A stretch of DNA of 64,000 nucleotides from an uncultured Deferribacteres bacterium (lineage in GTDB: Bacteria; Zhuqueibacterota; JdFR-76; DREG01): assembly GCA_913009825.1 (NCBI GenBank), contig CAJVYQ010000013.1, forward strand, positions 34,673 to 98,672. The letters are read 5' to 3'. Below the pieces are notes generated by a model. The model was not told the DNA's origin. It saw only the letters and a list, made by a program, of their open reading frames with translations, and did not search any database. The position numbers and the translations under genes are program-made. Numbering within the stretch: position 1 is the first letter of the stretch; every line of letters begins with the position of its first letter. Below are positions 60,392 to 64,000 of the stretch, piece by piece.

Positions 60392-63199
60392 TTATTCAAT
60401 CGTAAACCAGGTTGTGCCATGCCCGGCGACCTCCACAGGAAGTGTAATCTCATATTTCCGGTTTAGTTGAAAAATCTTTTCCTCTCCTGCCTGTTCCCGG
60501 ATTTTTACCGCGTCTGTGAGACCTGTGTAATAAAGCGGCAATCTCAACTGCTCCGTAATATTTGGGCCGGTGGGATTGTAAACCATGGCCAACCCTTTAA
60601 TCTGTAATTTCGGATTAACATGCAAAATGCAATCCAAATTTCTCCCGTCCGGCCGGCGCACGTGAATGATATCCGAATCCAGAATTGGGCGATATTTCCT
60701 GTAGAAATCCACCCACTTTCTCACCACGGCTTCTGTTTCCGGCGCATCGAAAAGACGCGGCCCGCGGTAACAGGCCTGCACCCCGGCGCCGAACAGGTTT
60801 TTCAAACGCTGTCCGTAATGAGTTAAATGATTTTTCAACGGCTCGATGGTAGCTGCCGCGCCGCCGCCGTGATACTGGGTCAGCGGAACAAACATCCAGC
60901 CCATGGACGGCGTTTTTTCCCAAGTGCCATCGTAAATATTCTGCCGTTCGATAATTTCCTGCTGTTTGCGCGGCAGAGACCAGTTGGTCTCCCGGTAGCC
61001 CATGCCGGTTTTGTTGCTGCCGTTCAGGAAATACCAGTCGGGGACATTCAAATAAATTCCGTTACCGCGGCACCGGCGGTAAAAATCCCGGATTTCAGTA
61101 AACTGTTTCCATTGGGAATCCGGCAGCCCATCATGACCCGGATGACTGCTTGCGGCGCATACATCGCCGGGATAGGAACCATCGTGTTCCAGAATATCCA
61201 TGCCTGTCTTTTGGTAAAACCGAATCAATTTGCGGAAATAGTCCCTTCCCCATTCACTTTCCAGACAGGGGGAATTGCCAAATCTCGGCTTCATCCCTTT
61301 TGGCATCACCACATCGTTGCCGCCGCCCACTTTTCTGCTGGCCAACAGGGAATAGCCGCCCAGTGCAATCCCTTTTGCGTGGGCGTAATCCGCCAGTTTT
61401 TTCATCCGGGCCAGATTCGCCGCGCTTTCATCTTCCAGATTGAAACCGCTGCCGAATGTGAGAATCACCATTTCAAAGCCCACCGCCGCGCACTGATCGA
61501 TGGCCAGTTTCACCGATTGGTCGTCAGCCTGACGCACGTGCATGAGGATGGGATTTTCCGTCACCCACGGCGCAATGGTGCGGTACATGCGCCGCTGCGC
61601 CAATCCCTTTCTTTCCCGATCCCAATTATCGTGCAGCAATTCAAAGGTTCGAAATGTGGAAAAAGCTGTGTTGGGAATTACTTTTTGCGCCGGCCCATAT
61701 TGCGGACGACACACCAGCAGACAGGGCGTTTTGCGCCGGTAATTCACCTGCGTCAAATAAAGCGGATCGGTTTCCCAGAACACGCTTTTACCGATGCAGC
61801 TCGTGGATGACATGCCGCCGCCGAAAGCATAATCGGTTTCAACGGTCATATTGGGATAGCGCCGGTTCGGCGGAACTCCCACAGAACTTTCCGGTTCCGT
61901 CACCGCCAGAATTTCGCTTTTGAACGACTGAACCGTGATCTGCTTTTTCGAACCGTTTTTCAGCGTGACCCATTTGCTCAGCAGAGGAATACCGTCGTAA
62001 ATTTCATAATGAACCGTGACAGCAACTTTTTTCAGATAATCGTACTTTTTCCGGATCGCGGATCGGGTTGCCGGGAGCAGATCGCCGTAGACGAGAAACT
62101 GCTCGATCCGGCAGCGCCCCGGTTCGCCCTGCGAAGGATGATCCGTATTGCCGCCGCTCCAGTCGGTCTTTCCTATTCGAACCGATCCGGGCTTTTGGCC
62201 CGGCTGAATCGGCGCCGTACCAATTTCCTGCCAGTGGCTGCCATCGTACGAGAAAGAACCGGTTACAACATTTTCGCCGATTTTCATCTTCAACCAACAG
62301 CTTTTTCCGGGTTGTACTCCATCCACTAAAACTTCCGTCCCGTCGGCATGAAAACCAAATTTTTTACCCGCGGGACGCACATTCACTTTTATGGTTTTTG
62401 ACGGGAATACTATTGTTATTCCCGGCCCCCAGGCGTAACCTTTATCCGTACCCGGATCGATCTTGCACAGTATCACCCGGGCGGCACCCGGCAGCGGCCG
62501 TTCGGCAAAAACAGCATTGTGAGCGCGCGCCATAATCTCCCCTGCCTTGCCTTCATTGATGAAGGAATTCCTCTCATACCCCGGCGAAGTATACACTTTC
62601 CATGCCTGCGAAAGGCGATGAAAATCATCATCCAGCAAAACCTGCCGGTTTTTATCCGTGACGAAGCGAGCCAGCAGGGCATCGATGGTTTGCCCGGTTG
62701 CCTGAAAAGTAAGATGAAGCGATTTGCCCGGCGGCGGCCAGGGTAAATCTTCCGACATCCAACTCAGCCGCTTCTTCCAGGTAAACCGTTCTTTGGTTTC
62801 TCCGGTTATAAAACCGGTAAATTGGAATGCGGCAGGATCCGCCTTCATGGTTTCGATCCATTCCGGCAGCAGATAATTGTGCACCGGCTGCCCGAGCAGG
62901 CCGCCAATGGGAAAGATTAAACTATCAATCTCAATTTCCGCTTCCGGCCGCACCGAACGAACAAATTCCTCCTCCGTGGCAAGATTAAAAAAACTAACGG
63001 TTGCTGCATTGGGAGAAATCCGAATGGTTCTGCTCACCAGGCCGTTAGAAAGCTGAATGGCTTTGCCGGAATCGGTTGTGGTGATTTTAGCCGGGTATCC
63101 CGTCGCGTCGATCAGCCAGTCTTTCTGACCGTAAACAAGAGAGGTAAACAGCAGGAAAGTAAGAATCGATACACCCCAAAAAGCTTTTTTACAGTTCAT
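60392..63199 (-). CDS. Large secreted glycoside hydrolase-like protein
   Basis: A 935-residue exported protein. The signal (FWGVSILTFLLFTSLVYGQ) is followed by a beta-sandwich N-terminal part (LSNGLVSRTIRISP), an inserted lectin/LamG-like domain (about 190-370, with FSYDGSHWQEIG typical of concanavalin-like folds) and a catalytic-barrel-like region (about 560-790). The latter holds DILEHDGSYPGD, DWYFLNGSNKTGMGYRETNW and MGWMFVPLTQYHGG. Overall layout recalls alpha-galactosidase-like clan GH-D enzymes, but I cannot name a CAZy family. With the sulfatase and the DUF1080 remnant it suggests a polysaccharide-degrading neighbourhood. Confidence 0.75.
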   Translation of the reverse strand: MNCKKAFWGVSILTFLLFTSLVYGQKDWLIDATGYPAKITTTDSGKAIQLSNGLVSRTIRISPNAATVSFFNLATEEEFVRSVRPEAEIEIDSLIFPIGGLLGQPVHNYLLPEWIETMKADPAAFQFTGFITGETKERFTWKKRLSWMSEDLPWPPPGKSLHLTFQATGQTIDALLARFVTDKNRQVLLDDDFHRLSQAWKVYTSPGYERNSFINEGKAGEIMARAHNAVFAERPLPGAARVILCKIDPGTDKGYAWGPGITIVFPSKTIKVNVRPAGKKFGFHADGTEVLVDGVQPGKSCWLKMKIGENVVTGSFSYDGSHWQEIGTAPIQPGQKPGSVRIGKTDWSGGNTDHPSQGEPGRCRIEQFLVYGDLLPATRSAIRKKYDYLKKVAVTVHYEIYDGIPLLSKWVTLKNGSKKQITVQSFKSEILAVTEPESSVGVPPNRRYPNMTVETDYAFGGGMSSTSCIGKSVFWETDPLYLTQVNYRRKTPCLLVCRPQYGPAQKVIPNTAFSTFRTFELLHDNWDRERKGLAQRRMYRTIAPWVTENPILMHVRQADDQSVKLAIDQCAAVGFEMVILTFGSGFNLEDESAANLARMKKLADYAHAKGIALGGYSLLASRKVGGGNDVVMPKGMKPRFGNSPCLESEWGRDYFRKLIRFYQKTGMDILEHDGSYPGDVCAASSHPGHDGLPDSQWKQFTEIRDFYRRCRGNGIYLNVPDWYFLNGSNKTGMGYRETNWSLPRKQQEIIERQNIYDGTWEKTPSMGWMFVPLTQYHGGGAAATIEPLKNHLTHYGQRLKNLFGAGVQACYRGPRLFDAPETEAVVRKWVDFYRKYRPILDSDIIHVRRPDGRNLDCILHVNPKLQIKGLAMVYNPTGPNITEQLRLPLYYTGLTDAVKIREQAGEEKIFQLNRKYEITLPVEVAGHGTTWFTIE

Positions 63200-63283
63200 G
63201 TGAGATCATCCTCTATTTTTATGATTTAATCGGTAGTTAGAATCATTTTGGTAGAGCCGGGGAATCGTGTGCATCCAATTATA

Positions 63284-63414
63284 ACCTGAATTGAGCGATT
63301 CTCTTATTTTTACGATTATTGCTTTTTCCGAACGGGTTTTCATTTTCTTGCATTCATCAAATGGAATCAGATTGTCGATGAAGCTAATCGACCTACAATC
63401 GCTCAATTCAGATA
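63284..63414 (-). repeat. Family A element, reverse orientation (copy A6)
   Basis: ACCTGAATTGAGCGATT to AATCGCTCAATTCAGAT, interior diverged (GTCGATGAAGCTAATCGACC replaces the usual GGCGATTCGC). ATA flanks both sides. Confidence 0.8.
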
Positions 63415-63503
63415 TAATATAACTCCCGCTATTCTTAAAAGCAATTCACAAAATCCCAAAAACTACTATAAATAACAAGGATTAATTTTCTATTTTTAAT
63501 ATT

Positions 63504-63655
63504 ACCTAAATTGAACTATTCTTAGCTTAAAACAACCACCCAAGGAGTTTTGTTATTCTGCCTGCCCGACCACAGGCGGGAAAGAATCTTGTTGGTTCTG
63601 TGCACTATACCAACAAGATTCCTACGGATTGACATCAGAATCGCTTAATTTAGGT
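63504..63655 (-). repeat. Family B element, reverse orientation (copy B4)
   Basis: 152 bp, ACCTAAATTGAACTATT to AATCGCTTAATTTAGGT; interior is the reverse complement of B1 and B3 (CAACAAGATTCCTACGGA at the right). ATT flanks both sides. Confidence 0.88.
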
Positions 63656-63829
63656 ATTATTAACTCAAGTTTCGCATTTATAATAACTCAGGTATTGTAA
63701 CTTGTCGGGATCCGAAAAATACAGTTGTCCGGAATATCTTTTGTTCCATTCTTCGATGTTAATCATCTTGTGCATAAAACAAGTATCCGTATGTTTCCGG
63801 GACAATCCCTGTTCATTGATTTATATCCT

Positions 63830-63990
63830 GTGAGCCTTGAAAGGGCGGAATATACCAGCCCGGGGCAACGCCCCCGGGGGAAAAAAACAACGGAGTCAAG
63901 CCCTGAAGGGGCGGAATACAAAATTCAAATGAACAGATCGTACCGGCACAGGCAAATATTCCGCCCTTTCAGGGCTTGTTATTCTTTTTC
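63830..63990. repeat. REP-like 'GAAAGGGCGGAATA' cluster at window end
   Basis: Three units: GCCTTGAAAGGGCGGAATATA, GCCCTGAAGGGGCGGAATACA and the inverted TATTCCGCCCTTTCAGGGCTT. A GC-rich hairpin (GCCCGGGGCAACGCCCCCGGGG) sits after the first. They may continue beyond the window. 63656-63830 holds nothing recognisable. Confidence 0.7.
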
Positions 63991-64000
63991 CTCTTTCCCC

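Noticed and set aside
60827-61810. 327-aa plus-strand ORF
   Set aside because: Antisense shadow of the large glycosidase gene; no ribosome site and no protein-like pattern.
435-63990. CRISPR array
   Set aside because: Repeats are dispersed palindromes of 100-155 bp, not regularly spaced short repeats with unique spacers, and no cas genes are present.
1-64000. Prophage, integrative element or complete insertion sequence
   Set aside because: No integrase, transposase, phage structural or conjugation gene was found; the elements seen are all non-coding.
1-64000. tRNA or rRNA genes
   Set aside because: Scanning by eye found no convincing cloverleaf or rRNA core sequence; a tRNAscan-SE run would be decisive.

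Overview
ORGANISM. The window has moderate GC and its coding is spaced by unusually repeat-rich intergenic DNA. Protein families point to a Gram-negative heterotroph of the FCB superphylum, plausibly Calditrichota/KSB1-like. Pointers are a eukaryote-type citrate synthase, UPF0182, an MlaE-type permease, outer-membrane porin and TPR lipoproteins, a REC-BTAD regulator and a Tat-exported sulfatase. This placement is inference from families; no rRNA or tRNA gene was seen to confirm it.

LAYOUT. 1-7.4 kb (- strand): a hexuronate operon (LacI regulator, uxaC, SDR mannonate oxidoreductase, gnd, LarA-type nickel-pincer epimerase) with an incomplete HAD gene at the edge. 7.9-9.8 kb (+): a fluoride riboswitch with an intrinsic terminator in front of a dynamin-like GTPase, the most striking observation here. 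10.3-12.7 kb: PiT phosphate transporter and DUF47 partner. 13-15.5 kb: an APC permease, an APC C-terminal remnant and a truncated mlaE. 15.9-19.4 kb (+): a sensor kinase and its NtrC-type regulator, both broken by stops and frameshifts. 19.8-28.6 kb: small stress and transport genes (SPW, flavodoxin, Usp, two TauE, NifX-like, methyltransferase, ECF sigma factor, porin, PadR, FmdE). 28.9-33.1 kb: arsenic/metal resistance (arsR, a broken fmdE, CDF, arsC, acr3, a dead thioredoxin). 33.2-37.3 kb: uncharacterised genes around a REC-BTAD regulator. 38.6-52.8 kb: housekeeping (citrate synthase; cdsA-pyrD-pyrK-TPR-sir2-plsC-thioredoxin run; PspC; pcm; YgjP-like protease; acyl-CoA synthetase). 53.5-63.2 kb: polysaccharide-related genes (sulfatase, DUF1080 remnant, large secreted putative glycosidase), UPF0182 and DUF523.

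HOW GENES WORK TOGETHER. The uronate operon can turn glucuronate into fructuronate (UxaC) and then mannonate (SDR). The classical UxuA/KdgK/Kda genes are absent from the window. Instead gnd overlaps a LarA homologue, suggesting mannonate is epimerised to gluconate and drained through 6-phosphogluconate to ribulose-5-phosphate. In the ars locus a repeated TTTCG-N8-CGAAA motif lies at both ends of arsR.

REPEATS. Almost every long intergenic space holds 100-155 bp palindromic elements. A few terminal inverted repeat types are combined with several interior cargo types in a modular way. The ACCTRAATTGAGCGATT group shows 3-bp flanking duplications at most copies, one copy sits cleanly inside an fmdE gene, and other elements supply stop codons or end truncated genes. 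They look like past or present non-autonomous mobile elements whose mobilising enzyme is not in this window.
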